DNA of 64,000 nucleotides from Lineus longissimus (taxonomy: Eukaryota; Nemertea; Pilidiophora; Heteronemertea; Lineidae). Positions 25,021 to 36,156 of the stretch are shown here, piece by piece. How positions within the stretch are numbered: position 1 is the first letter of the stretch; each line of letters starts with the position of its first letter. The notes below the pieces were generated by a model, which saw only the letters and a program-made list of their open reading frames with translations, was not told the origin of the DNA and did not search any database. A program made the translations under genes and the position numbers. The stretch lies in NCBI RefSeq assembly GCF_910592395.1, contig NC_088309.1:13086599-13150598 (forward strand). The letters are read 5' to 3'.

Positions 25021-25119
25021 CAAGAGGCCCACGGGCCTGGCACTCAGCTGAATGTAAAGATGCTCACTTTTGTTTCCAGGCTCACTTTATATAAACATTT
25101 CATCACAAAACTGAGCTAA
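25021..25119 (+). mobile_element. Miniature family-1 element (99 bp)
   Basis: Begins CAAGAGGCCCACGGGCCTGG, CACTCAGCTGA and closes ACTGAGCTAA followed by AAA. It keeps the 5' hairpin and a CTAA end but lacks the long 3' hairpin. It may be an internally deleted element, or a 5' fragment next to a chance match. Confidence 0.45.
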
Positions 25120-25262
25120 AAATTGTTTCCAAATTGGCCGCATGCCAAAAAAAACCAAGAGGAGCTTTGCTCGAGCCATCCGATTGTTCACATAACTTCC
25201 TACAATGAGTGCGATTAAAAGTTGAAGGTTGTTACAGAGATTAAATCTTACTAGTTGCTATG

Positions 25263-25343
25263 GTTCCTTCGAGTCACAACCCAGTAGACAACCAGTCTGG
25301 CACCTTTACATCAATCCGTTGAAGTTCAGCTTGAGACAAACCA
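25263..25343 (+). repeat. Left fragment of an interrupted 90-bp tandem array
   Basis: Contains CAGTCTGGCACCTTTACATC, AATCCGTTGAAGTTCAGC and TTGAGACAAACCA, matching the units at 26908-27200. The foldback element at 25344 separates the two parts. Confidence 0.7.
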
Positions 25344-26907
25344 CCCTCACCGAAAGGCAGTGCACTGAAAATGACTGCATCACACTGCTTTTGACTGAAA
25401 CCCCCACTGCATATGACTGTCTCAGGCATATCATTTTTTCTTAATGTTTTAATACCACTGATTTTGACTGAAAGACCACTGCAAAGCACTGCCACTTGCA
25501 TATCATTATGAACGACGTATTTCAAAAACACTGCTTATGACTGAAAGACCACTGATTTCCACTTCTCCAACTCTGATCGAAACCCGTGGCATTTTCAACA
25601 TGACTGAAAACCACTGCTTTATGACTGGTGAGATTAAGACTTGATGGCAGTGTAAAGCAGTGGTAATTGCAGTCAAATTCAGTGTTAAATATCACCCATA
25701 ATGCAACCTGAGACAGGAAGCTTAAGTTTGAATTTGATAGTCAAACATTCAAGAAATCATGGTAGCTCTTCATATTTCTCGATATTTACCCGAATTTCAA
25801 TATGAGAAGAGGGGAGTTTTAGTCAGTTTGAATTGGAACACATAAGGAGCCAAATGAATGCAAAAAGGGTAATCTAGACAGACACTGAAGTTGTATTTTC
25901 AGCAAATCAAGAAGGCTGTAGGCCCTATAGGTGTTGTAATGCATGCATACACTGCAAGATATCTGCATGTATCTTCATGCATCTACTGTAGGCCCTATAG
26001 GTGTTAATTGTAATGTATGCATACACTGCAAATTATCTGCATGGGAGCTCAATACACATCAATCAGTAGATCATTATTCTACAGGCCGCGCGTGCAGTTA
26101 CTTTATTTGGACGTCAATTTGATCTAGCTTCAATCCCTGACATCACTGACAGTAGCTATGTGCCATGTGTCGTTTCAATTGTCTAGTAACCCCATCTGAT
26201 CACTGTCATTATGACAAAGTTTGCAATGACGTAGGTCAAGGACGTGAATTCGTCATCTTTTTACTGTGTCACGTCATCATGCAATGGCGATGTCCTCTAT
26301 TTGTGCAGATGACGTCATCACTGCCATATTGGACGCAAACAGGACAGCAAAAGTAACAGTTCGCTAGAAGTTTTTGCTTTTTCGAACAATTTCTTTGGTT
26401 GTCATCAGCACAGGGGGGTCACGTCCCCCAAACCTCTCTCGGCATCCGTGCCTGCATGCCATTAAATAAATTATTCATATTAACACTGAAAATGACTGCT
26501 CCCTCCAAGAGGTTTTGGAAATGGCAGTCAAAATCAGTGGTGTTTCAGTGTGGATTCAGTGTGCTGCGAAATATTTAAATTAACACTGAACCCCACTGCC
26601 AGCCCTGTGCATGATGCATAGTGGGGAGTCATTTTCAGTGTCAAAAGCAGTGGAAATCAGTCAGCCTAAATATTTAAATGAGCACTGCTTTTGACTGCCT
26701 TACCACTGATTTTGACTGTCTTACCACTGCTTATGACTCCCTAACCTCTATTTTTGATTGCTGTATAACTGTATGCTTTGGTATTGGGTGACTGAAAAAC
26801 ACTCCCTATGACTGCTTTCCACTGATTTCAACACTGCCATAAAAATGTGAGGTAACACTGCAACCTGACTGAATCCTGACTGATATCACACTGCTTTTCG
26901 GTGAGGG
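25344..26907. mobile_element. Foldback element with CACTGCTTTTGACTG-type repeats in its ends
   Basis: The outer ends are inverted: CCCTCACCGAAAGGCAGTG at left, and its near complement CACTGCTTTTCGGTGAGGG at right. About 350-450 bp inside each end are filled with degenerate CACTG/GACTG units (CACTGMTTTTGACTG, GACTGAAAGACCACTG), oriented as mirror arms. The middle (about 25700-26460) has no recognised coding region and includes a short duplication of GTAGGCCCTATAGGTGTT. It interrupts a tandem array. No target duplication is evident. Confidence 0.7.
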
Positions 26908-27200
26908 CAGTCAATTTGATGCATGGTCACAACCTAGGACAACTGCATCATGTAGTAAATGTAGTCTTGACCTTTGTATCAATTCCTTCGAAATGCAGGT
27001 TGTGAAAAACCAGTCCAGTCGATGCGTGGTCACAACCTTGGGGCAAACAGTTAGGACCTTAACGTCAAATCCTTTGAAGTGCAGGTTGAGACAAACCAGC
27101 CCAGTAGATGCATGGTCACAACCAGAAACAGTCTGGACCTTTACATCAAATCCTTTGAAGTGTAGGTTGGTTGTGACAAACTAGTCCAGTGAACATGGTC
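26908..27200 (+). repeat. Tandem array with 85-100-bp units
   Basis: About three units with GATGCATGGTCACAACC, GGACCTTTACATCAAATCC, and TTTGAAGTGCAGGTTG(A)GACAAACCAG. Unit length varies through small indels. Open frames crossing it are repeat translations. Confidence 0.8.
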
Positions 27201-29121
27201 CAGCCTAAGCTGGGACAGCTATGCAGTAATTGTCTTCGGCTTCACATCAGGGACAACCAATAGTTTCAAAGTGCAAGGAGAGGACCCGCATTGATAGCGA
27301 GTAAAAACTTAACAGATACACTTGATTTTTTGGTAAACCAACTGCCATATATGGTTTTCTTTATTAAATCAATTCTAAGGTAAATATTACAGTGAAAAAG
27401 AAGGAAATACTAGAATTGACTGGTTCTTCTGATGACCACGCGGGTGCGCAATGAAGTTGGATTGTAGGTGCAAGGTGTTCGTTTGCTTCTATGATTATGA
27501 GTGTAGCTCAGCTCTTCTCACTCGGTGATCTGTGATGTGGTCACCAAAAATGTTCAAATGCAGCTGTAGATTATTCCTATAAAACATGATGAGATAACAT
27601 TTTAATTTTGATGGCAAAGCTTTATAATACAAAACCAACAACAACTGTTAAGGCGCTAATGATTAATGATCAAGGTTATGGTAGGAACTACTGAGGAACT
27701 GCTAATGATCAAGGAAGTTCATTAATATGATTAAGATTACTAGCATAATACCCGTGGCGTGGGTTGTTTTAGGGTGTTGGCCTACTGTGGAGTTGGGGCA
27801 ATTTGGGTGAAATGAAATGATATGTCTGGGGGTTGTGATGTTGTCTTGATTTTGATATGCGTAAAATAGGTCGATGTGTGATGTGGAGCACTCCGCGCCG
27901 ACCCAAGTGTTTACAAATCGAACATGATGATTTGGGGGGATGATGTTCCTCCAAGTTACTTACACAATACACGTTTTTGGCCAAAACGACCGGAAAAATC
28001 AAACTCCACCACTCTTCAAAGTGGTCTCGACTTATTTTGACGAACTATTTCGCGAATGGTGAAGAGGCAATGGCGTGTTACGAACTTAGTACAACAAATG
28101 CCGCGAGCATAGTGGGTGGCAGTACCAGACGGAGGAAGTAGTTCGCCTAGGGTTTTTTCGACACCCTCCGCACGGACTCCACTCGTTCCGGAACACTCAC
28201 TAACTTGTTAATCTGCAGAGGTTAGCCTGTTTTTATTGCAGTAAAAAAATGTTAATCGGGATTTTATTGGCTCACTGTCTATAGTGACCAGTTAAAGTTG
28301 CATGGGTTTTTTAACCTCATTTTGCGATAACCTCGTTTGTCCATAAGGGCTAACCGATTCGGGCGCAATTGGCATCATTGGCTGTGTTTGGCATCATAGG
28401 TGTGTCTCGTGAAGTGATTTTGGACAACAAACCATCGTATATATCTGTTTTTTTCGTTTTTCCATGTAATTTTGCCACGCCCCTTTTCCAGGGTGTTATT
28501 CATATTGATTTATTATGGTCATATGTACGTACATTCGTACAAGGGGACGAGCTTACTATGTTCCAACAAATCGAGTACATTCGCAAAATGTTGATTTTTT
28601 GGAAGCGTGTGAGTAGTGCAAATCGGCCACAAACAATTTATTCCATTTGATTCCATTTGATTCCATCGACAAATATTTAAAGAAAAGAACGAATATCGTG
28701 CCAGTTCGATAGTTTCAGGTTTGATTAGTAAGGTTTGATCCGGGGGTGTGATAATGATATGCTACATTAGCCGATAATCAACCTGGGATCGATGAAGTAT
28801 TGCAGGTGTATGACTGTATGCAACTAAGCTTATGGTGAGCATTCGGAACGAGGTAATCACCGTAATTATCGTCATCCATTAATGTTTACATCGTTCACTG
28901 CTTGCTTTCCATACAAAATCAGTAAGTTTTCAGATGTCGAGGTGATGGAAATACTCATCGAAGTGTCAATTAGTTGTCTGTGAATCGCTGGCAGCATTGG
29001 TACCTGGTTTGGGTGACACTGACTGACAGAGTTGCACTTGCAGCCTGATGCGGATGGCCGGTGAATTCTGAAGTCAACGTATAGGCCGGACATCCTAAAC
29101 AGCGACCACCAGTGTCCACCA
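27201..29121. other. No supported feature
   Basis: Mostly unique sequence downstream (minus strand) of the candidate exon at 29764. A 73-codon minus frame at 28872-29093 may be transcribed, but I cannot place splice sites or a domain. A short TTTGATTCCATTTGATTCCA repeat is near 28643. Confidence 0.4.
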
Positions 29122-29347
29122 GCGTCTACCAGGTTTCAAAGTTATCAAAATTATATTTTCTTGACATAAATCAATAAAATCAATAAAATAGGTTATTTAA
29201 AACATATTTTGCAAGTTGTATTGCAATATATTGAAAAATAAGTGAATTATCTGTGCTAGAAGTCGGACCCATCATGCCCAATAAAATCCAGCGTCCACCA
29301 GGTTTCAAAGTTATCGAAATTATATTTTCTTGACATAAATCAATAAT
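29122..29347 (+). repeat. Direct repeat pair, about 60 bp each
   Basis: CAGCGTCYACCAGGTTTCAA, AGTTATCRAAATTATATTTTC, TTGACATAAATCAATAA occurs at 29122-29180 and again at 29287-29347, about 166 bp apart. The second copy abuts the hairpin at 29350. Confidence 0.85.
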
Positions 29348-29349
29348 AT

Positions 29350-29404
29350 TATCAGTGCAGTGCCCTAGTAAGCGCGCAGCGCTTACTAGGGCACTGCACT
29401 GATA
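29350..29404. repeat. Perfect 26-bp inverted repeat, 3-base loop
   Basis: TATCAGTGCAGTGCCCTAGT... forms a perfect 26-bp stem with loop GCA. The arms are much more GC-rich than their AT-rich surroundings. It could be a tiny palindromic transposon, a hairpin RNA precursor or a recombination product. Confidence 0.9.
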
Positions 29405-29763
29405 AACCCCCCAAACCCCCTGGTTGGGAACCTGCTATAGTTCCTTCCGCCAATTTTTTTGTTTTGATAGACAGTTTTCTCCGTGTATCTCTTTAGCAGT
29501 AACTCAACTCCATCATCATTAATAGCTGGCAAAGAAATGGAAAATGCCCCCCCCCCCCCCCGAAAGGTGTCCGGACTAGATAGTCTGGCACTCTGGCAGA
29601 TTCTAATGTAAAGTGCAAGCTCTATTGAACTCACGCAACTTTTCAATGTATTTCACTATTTTTAAACAAAGATTAGATTGCTTATGTAAACTCATTTTTA
29701 TCATGTACATGTATTTTGCAATTAACGTAGCGAGAAGTCACCACTATAACAGATAAAACTTAC

Positions 29764-30063
29764 ATCAATACGCCTGCATGTTTCACTGGTAGAGTAACCT
29801 GGCCCACTAGCACTGGCTCCACCATGTCCACTTGCACTGGAACGATTACAACAATCGTTCGTGCCAACCAACAAAAAAATGTCCGAAAACGAAGACCATC
29901 TAATCCGCCGACATTTTTCTAACAAGCCGGCAGTTTCATAACCCTGGTATGCAAAAGTTATATGGCTCTTGAACGAACTCCCCAACGCCTCATTATCCAC
30001 GTACTTCAAAATTGATGCGGAAAAAATTGCAGTACGCTTCTCGTTCTCCGACACTCCCGCCAT
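29764..30063 (-). CDS. Candidate first coding exon, SGNH-hydrolase-like protein
   Basis: The ATG at 30063-30061 lies in a good context (AAAATGGCG). The frame runs exactly 100 codons to GAT|GTAAGT at 29763, a strong splice donor in phase 0. Near residues 15-25 the sequence SASILKYVDNE resembles the SGNH block I (usually GDS-x-K/R-x), but the GDS is not conserved. About 45 residues later DIFLLVGTNDC matches the GxND block. That spacing is what I expect for the N-terminal half of an SGNH/GDSL-type fold. The final part is rich in Ser and Gly. The catalytic serine and histidine are not confirmed, and downstream exons would lie below 29760; I could not identify them. It may be a host gene or a transposon-borne domain. 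Confidence 0.45.
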
Positions 30064-30400
30064 TTTGGTTTTTTTCTTCCATAACCTCCGCGGACTAATT
30101 CCACATCGCCCGCGGAATGCCGAAGACGTTAGAAACCTGCACACCAAACGTCGTCGGCTAACTGTACACCTTACGACTTTGCCTCCAGACGTAATATTAT
30201 AGTAGGAGGAGTACACAGCTTCACACCACAAGTTTGTTGTGGCAATCTACGTCATCATATCTTTAGTGGCCGCATCAGGGACACCATGCTAAGTCACATA
30301 AAGTGTGTCGTGGAGGTGTGTCCGTCAGACTACCGCGTGATTGGTTGACCTAGTTGATATCTGTGTCGATTTGTTGTTTTTGCGACGACCAATAATGACG
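30064..30400 (-). promoter_or_regulatory. Possible 5' UTR and promoter of the candidate gene
   Basis: Upstream of the ATG on the minus strand the sequence is richer in CpG than its surroundings. It has a CRE-like TACGTCATCA at about 30249, and a CCAAT (as ATTGG on the plus strand, about 30341). No TATA box stands out. Placement is inferred from the exon only. Confidence 0.25.
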
Positions 30401-31468
30401 AATCATCAGCAAGAGTATTGACTTGTCGTAGTGGCCGGTAAGGGCGATGGGACGAGGCCTTATCACTAAGTCCGTAGTGTAACTAGTTGCAACAACCCTT
30501 CTTGGTTTATGCACATTTTGCAGTATTTATACCCTTAAAGAAGCAAATGCTTTCAACACATATAATCTGTGCCTCTTAATGATTCAGCGATATCTAGAAA
30601 TCATCACTTGCGTGTTTCCAGGGAATGTGAAGATTTTTTTCATATTTTTGCATTTTTCTCCAAATATAGGGTTTAAAATGTGCCTTTGCCTGATTATACT
30701 TCTAAGCTCTTCAGTTAGTACTCGCATTTTAGTCTGGTGGTCCGCCATCTTGGATTCAGTAAGTGAACCAATTGGTCCAGTCCCTGTACACATTGACAAC
30801 AATATAGCAATCATTTCTCACAGTGAGCCATTATCGCCGAAGGGCTTGTATTATATTTTATTTGCCCCGGGTATTCATATAGGGAGCTGTGCCCTACTTT
30901 GTGCCAAGTGCTTGGGTTGGGTGAGGCGGTTTGTTATTATGCGACGTGTATCACGTGATGAATTTACATACGGTAATAGAAAAATTAAGAGCGATTAACA
31001 ACGTAAGGTGAAAGAGTACGACCAAAATAAACATATAGTGGCCTCAATACTTTCCCGGCTTATTTTTGTATAATCTCACACTTTTGATTTAATAGATGGC
31101 CCCATATGCAAATCAGACCTGCTGAAAAGGCCCCTTATGTTAATGAGTATGCCCATATGTAGAAAGAACAAAAAATGCTATTTCTTCGAGATCGCTGCAA
31201 AGTTTACCCATTTAACCCGGTGGGGACCATCTCCATATCAACTACGACTTTCAGGAAAAGTTTCGAGGTCATCCGATCTGAACTGACGGAGGAAATGTGT
31301 GACAAACTATTTCAGCTCTACGTCCATTGTAGTAGTGATAATAAGAGTGTGTTGATCGGCCCCTGTTGGATGCATTGTGCTATGTACAGTGTGCATATGT
31401 GTATCGCATTGTTTGTTGACTTTTCATATCTCCGGAGTAAATCATCAATGTCTTTTGCTTGATGTTTA
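30401..31468. other. No supported feature
   Basis: A 139-codon plus-strand frame (30579-30998) and an overlapping minus-strand frame have no recognisable domain. A 95-codon frame at 31175-31462 also lacks one. Confidence 0.4.
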
Positions 31469-31695
31469 TATGTGACTCGCTCTACCAAAACTAGGCGCTT
31501 GTCGCATCTGAACTTTACAGGTTGATACGGACTTGTTGTTCATTTCCCTATTGTAGACCTTTTGTAAAATCTATTACAAACTGATTTGGTCACATTTCAC
31601 AAAAGGTCTACAATAGGGAAATGAACAACAAGTCCGTATCAACCTGTCAAGTTCAGATGCGACAAGCGCCTAGTTTTGGTAGAGCGGGTCACATA
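31469..31695. mobile_element. Palindromic MITE, about 98-bp arms
   Basis: The 227-bp segment folds on itself. The left arm (TATGTGACTCGCTCTACC..., GACTTGTTGTTCATTTCCC, TATTGTAGACCTTTTGT) recurs as its near-exact complement at right, with only two or three mismatches. The loop is about 25-30 bp. Flanking TA or TATGTGA-like bases suggest a TA target, but this is not certain. No coding capacity. Confidence 0.85.
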
Positions 31696-33063
31696 TGTGA
31701 TTGGTGAAGAAGAATTGTAGATAAGAGTTCAGAAGGTGAAATATATCCCTGGAAGTGGGACCTTTTTGCCGACTTCTACATTTCATCAATCCAAGAGACC
31801 GTTAAATATGCAGTTCATATTTCTAAAACCTGCAGCTTATTTCACATCACTTTTATTTGTTTGTGTCCAAGACAGAATACTCTTTCCAATGAAATATAGT
31901 AGGAGAATTAATTCCTTCCCACTAAGGAGATGTTGATTCACTTGGTAGTAATAATCTATCAAGGATGTTATGTTGTAGAGCCGATTTCTCGGCGATGGCA
32001 TAACCAATGATCATGCGAGAGGTATCAGTGTGTTGGTGGCGATGTCCAGTTGTGTCTAGCTATATCAGAAATGAACATAAATGTCCACAAATATTTGTTT
32101 TCGCACTTTTGGAAATCTAACCTGGAAGCAAGGTGCAGTTGTGTACAACAATCATGTACATGCCTTATACAAAGAGATGATGAAATGGCCAGCCATGGCA
32201 AGCATGGAATTTCGTTGTGCAGATTCACTGAATGTGGTAAGTAATGCACACGGATGTATATGCACAGAAGGTGTCTATTGGGATTGAGGGCACCCAACAG
32301 TAAGCATGTCTATAGATAGCATATACATAATGTATCCATTGCGCTCGTTGCATTTTTCATAGTCTTTGGTTCAATGTGTTTTGTGCAGTGGATTAGAATT
32401 CATGCATCATAGTCAGGCAAGTGGAAAAGTGTCGGCAATGCACTGGCTCACTGTGGTTACCATAGTGCTAGCAGACGACAACAACAAATGGAGTAGTAAT
32501 ACATCTGTTATGTCTGCCTGGCTTATATTATATAATTAGCAAGCATTAGTGTGAGACAGATACCGACGATCTAAACTGAAGGAGTTAGATCACAAACTAT
32601 TTCACCTCAACGTCCATTACAGTAGTGATGATTTGGTTACCTCACTCTATAAATAAGGTAGAGCATTCTCAATCTGTGAAGGGGGGGATCAGTGAAGTTG
32701 CTATCTTGGAAAGCAGGTTGATAGAAGGTCTAGACCAAGAAATAATTTGATATATAAGTGTTAAAGATGTGGTTTTCAGTCCATCTATCCGCACATCCCT
32801 GCTAAACTTGGACTGAAGCACTTTAAATGGTTGCTCTGAGGAGGGGGGGGGATCTGTACTTAATGTGCAACCCTCAAAATCCATCACTGCTTGATATTGA
32901 GCATGACTAATCGACGAAGTTTTCTAGATCTCCCAATACCACACAAAAAACATGATGATTCCTCGCCACAGAGAGCAGGCGACTAAATAACATTGTTGTC
33001 AAGGTCAACGATTGGAGCAACATTGAACTATCTACCCAAAAGAATAATTTTCGCCATAGGGTT
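31696..33063. other. No supported feature
   Basis: Unique-looking sequence. Overlapping frames on both strands at 32025-32297 have no recognised domain. Confidence 0.45.
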
Positions 33064-34007
33064 TGTTATTTGGGGTCATACCTATGTGTCCCGGTACCTA
33101 TATGTCCCGGTACCTATATGTCCCAGTACCTATGTGTCCCGGTACCTATGTTTCCCGGTACCTATGTGTCCCGGTCAGTACAAGAAACGTGATTTTAGCT
33201 AGGACTAGGCCTATTGTCATGACATCCTCGGCACCAGTGGTTTTCGATATGCTCCGGCTCTTTGTAAGGACGAAGGGGTATCAAAGGATATAGTCGTGAT
33301 AGTCGCCGTCATAAGTTAAGTGTCCATAAGAAGAAAAAAAACGGCCCCAGCCCTGACCCCAAAAAATCAAAGGGCCTCAAGGAACAAAACCAAATTCACT
33401 TGTCTTCCAAATCTCTCAGACCTACCTTGAAATTGTGTTGGGTCCAAAATTAGATTGAGGAAAAACCATCGTTTTTATTCAAGTAACCAAAAAGGCCAGT
33501 GACATTACTTATGAAGCCGACTATCATGACTTTATCATGACTATCGGCCTAATCCTAAAATCGCATTTCTACTGCCCGGGACACATAGGTACTGGGAAAC
33601 ATAGGTACCGGGACACATAGGTACCGGGACACATGGGTACCGGGACACATAGGTACCCCTTTAATATGGGGAAACATAGGTACCGGGACACATAGGTACC
33701 GGGACACATGGGTACCGGGACACATAGGTACCCCTTTAATATGGGGACACATAGGTACCGGGACACATGGGTACCGGGACACATAGGTACCCCTTTAATA
33801 TGGGGACACATAGGTACCGGGACACATAGGTACCGGGACACATAGGTACCGGGACACATAGGTACCGGGACACATAGGTACCGGGACACATAGGTACCGG
33901 GACACATAGGTACCGGGACACATAGGTACCGGGACACATAGGTACCGGGACACATAGGTACCGGGACACATAGGTACCGGGACACATAGGTATGGACCCT
34001 GTTATTT
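33064..34007. mobile_element. Foldback element of inverted 16-bp arrays, 8-bp target duplication
   Basis: The element (33072-33999) begins GGGGTCATACCTATGTGTCC and ends with the near complement GGACACATAGGTATGGACCC. It is flanked by TGTTATTT at 33064-33071 and 34000-34007. The left arm has about six 16-bp units (TATGTGTCCCGGTACC). The right arm has more than 20 in the opposite orientation, with ACCCCTTTAATATGGGG interruptions near 33655, 33730 and 33788 marking a higher-order unit. The arrays continue inward into weaker inverted similarity (GTGATTTTAG.TAGGACTAGGCC versus GGCCTAATCCTAAAATCGC). Repeating MCPGTYVSRYLCVPVP frames are translations of the 48-bp (3 x 16) period. Confidence 0.85.
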
Positions 34008-34962
34008 AGATATCAGGTAATTTTCAAGACCGCATGGTCTATCCGCAATCTTTCCCCACCACTTATTGTTGCATTGGGTGGCTATTTATAGCCCTGTGAG
34101 GCAGGTCAGTTATGTCTAAATATAGCAGAGCATAGCTCTTCTTGTTACTGAGTTTAACCCAGTGTGTTGGTGCAGTCTCACATGCATGAAACAGCTGTTT
34201 CTTGCAGCTTCCTAAATCAGAGAAACTTGACACTGACAGTAATTGTTTTCTCATTAAGGTGAAATCCCATCGTCAAATATTTCCAATTGGAAGAACACAA
34301 TTAAACTGAGAGTACAAGTTTTACTTATTTACTGGCCCCGAGTTGGAGTGAGGCAGGGTGGGTTAAAGCCCTCAGTATACATAGTTTGAGAACAGTAGCA
34401 GAGCAGAGACTCAATATTCCAAATGATTGGCACAGGGGTACTATGATTTCGAAAAATAATTGGGCAGACGTCGGAGAAAGGCTGCAGATAATCAATTTAA
34501 AAAAATATTTATTCAATTTTTTTCCTCCGACCAAAAACTTCATCTAGAAATACCTGTGATTGTCAAAAATTGCGAAAAATAAGTTTTTATTTTAATTTTT
34601 ATTCCTTCTCCCCCTGAAAAAAACCTTGAACAAATCTTAGAGCCAAACAATAACTAGAGGCCTGACAGCCTGAGTAGCTACGCTGGTGGAATTGAATAGC
34701 AGAAAATGAGATGAATGTCAAGAGAATGGAACAAGTAGTATATGCATGTACCAGAATGTAGGTTTGTGGTAGACAGACTAGATGGAATCAAGCTTAGACA
34801 AATGGGGCCAAATTCATAAAGGGCGTTTAGCTTAAAACAGCATTTAACTACTGAATAGACAGTGTCGCTGATTGCCGTGCAACTGCGGCTCTTTGGGAAT
34901 TGGTCCATCTGGCCCAGCCGGAATCTGGGTTTACTCGCCTGCAGAAACAACAACATAACATC
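34008..34962. other. No supported feature
   Basis: AT-rich sequence with no recognised gene or repeat. Confidence 0.45.
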
Positions 34963-35784
34963 ATCAGGTCGGGTCGAACTCGAGAACCCAGGTGCACTCT
35001 CAATATCGAGTGTAAGGTACCAAGATGCAATTCGTGAAAAATACTCGGAAAAGCAAGTGTACTCGCTTTCTCGAGTGTTATATCCCGTGAGTCACTGCGC
35101 CGATCGCACTTGAAATACCAGGTATACTCGCGTTATCGAGTTGTTATTAAAGAACACCTGCAGTGCTAATCGTGCACTCGACTGATCGAGTTTGGAAAAC
35201 CTTGCGAATTCGAGTATTTTATCCCACCATGCTTTGCAAGAGATAGTTACTTCCGCTCGATTCTCTTAGCAGACGACAAGCTCCGGTTAATTGGCGTGCC
35301 AACACGAACAGTGACTGGGGCCTGATGAGACGTTTTTTAAGTTTCCGTTTCGAGTGTTTTTAATGCCTCAAACGTCTCAGGAGTTTGTTTTTTTTCAATC
35401 AAAGACAACTATTGAACAACAATGTGTAACTTAATCTATTCATTTACTTGTATCATATATCTCTACAGTATAAGTAATATTGTTAACCTGCTCCTCACCG
35501 GACTTCATCTCATTCAGTATCAACCAGTCATTACCGACTGCCCATTGTCTCGGCACCTGAAAGAAATAAACAACTGACTGAGACTCGAACCCGAAAATGC
35601 CTGAACATACATTTATTTCTGTACCGGTATGACACCATTTGTTTTCTGATGATTGGATGTGAAACACAGACTTAACTTTCAGCCTGCGAGTAATTCTGTG
35701 TGACATATTGGAAACGTACTTTACTTCATGTTCTTGATGGATAAATTATACGTTTTACACAAGTTGACATCGTGATTCGAGAAT

Positions 35785-35871
35785 CATCAAAGGAATAGTC
35801 AATTATGGTGCCGACAAAATGCACAGGGAATGCACGTCAGTGCATAATGCATTATCACATATCCTTTGATG
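35785..35871. repeat. 87-bp repeat with perfect 10-bp inverted ends, copy 1
   Basis: Begins CATCAAAGGA and ends TCCTTTGATG, with TGCACGTCAGTGCATAATGC inside. The second copy at 36070-36156 differs by about one base. Size and termini fit a miniature DNA transposon, but direct duplication of one copy is equally possible since only two adjacent copies are seen. Confidence 0.8.
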
Positions 35872-36069
35872 TGCGGTCTAACTGACTAGAATTGAGATGT
35901 CGTTGACGGACCAGTTGGTTTCTGGCAGTTTAGAGCTCGAGAGGAGTTAAATTTCCCGACTGTGAAGCACTTAAACACCATTGTTCATGTAAAGCATTGT
36001 GACAAAACTGTTTAAAATGTCCACTCTGACTTCTTTTCATCATAATCACATGACAAATACTTCAAGAAT

Positions 36070-36156
36070 CATCAAAGGAATAGTCAATTATGGTGCCGAC
36101 AAAATGCACAGGGAATGCACGTCAGTGCATAATGCATTATCACATGTCCTTTGATG
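36070..36156. repeat. 87-bp repeat, copy 2
   Basis: Nearly identical to 35785-35871. Both are preceded by GAAT, and otherwise their flanks differ. Confidence 0.8.

Noticed and set aside
25344-26907. A target duplication for the CACTG foldback element
   Set aside because: GACAAACCA on the left and CAGTCAATT on the right do not match; none could be supported.
30579-30998. 139-codon plus-strand gene
   Set aside because: No domain, no promoter or splice context, and an overlapping frame on the other strand; likely chance.
33555-33987. Open frames encoding MCPGTYVSRYLCVPVP repeats as a protein
   Set aside because: Three overlapping frames are open because the 16-bp unit has no stop codon in this phase set; a translation artefact.
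33072-33990. CRISPR-like regular short repeats
   Set aside because: The 16-bp units are directly adjacent without unique spacers and lie in inverted arms of a eukaryotic foldback element.
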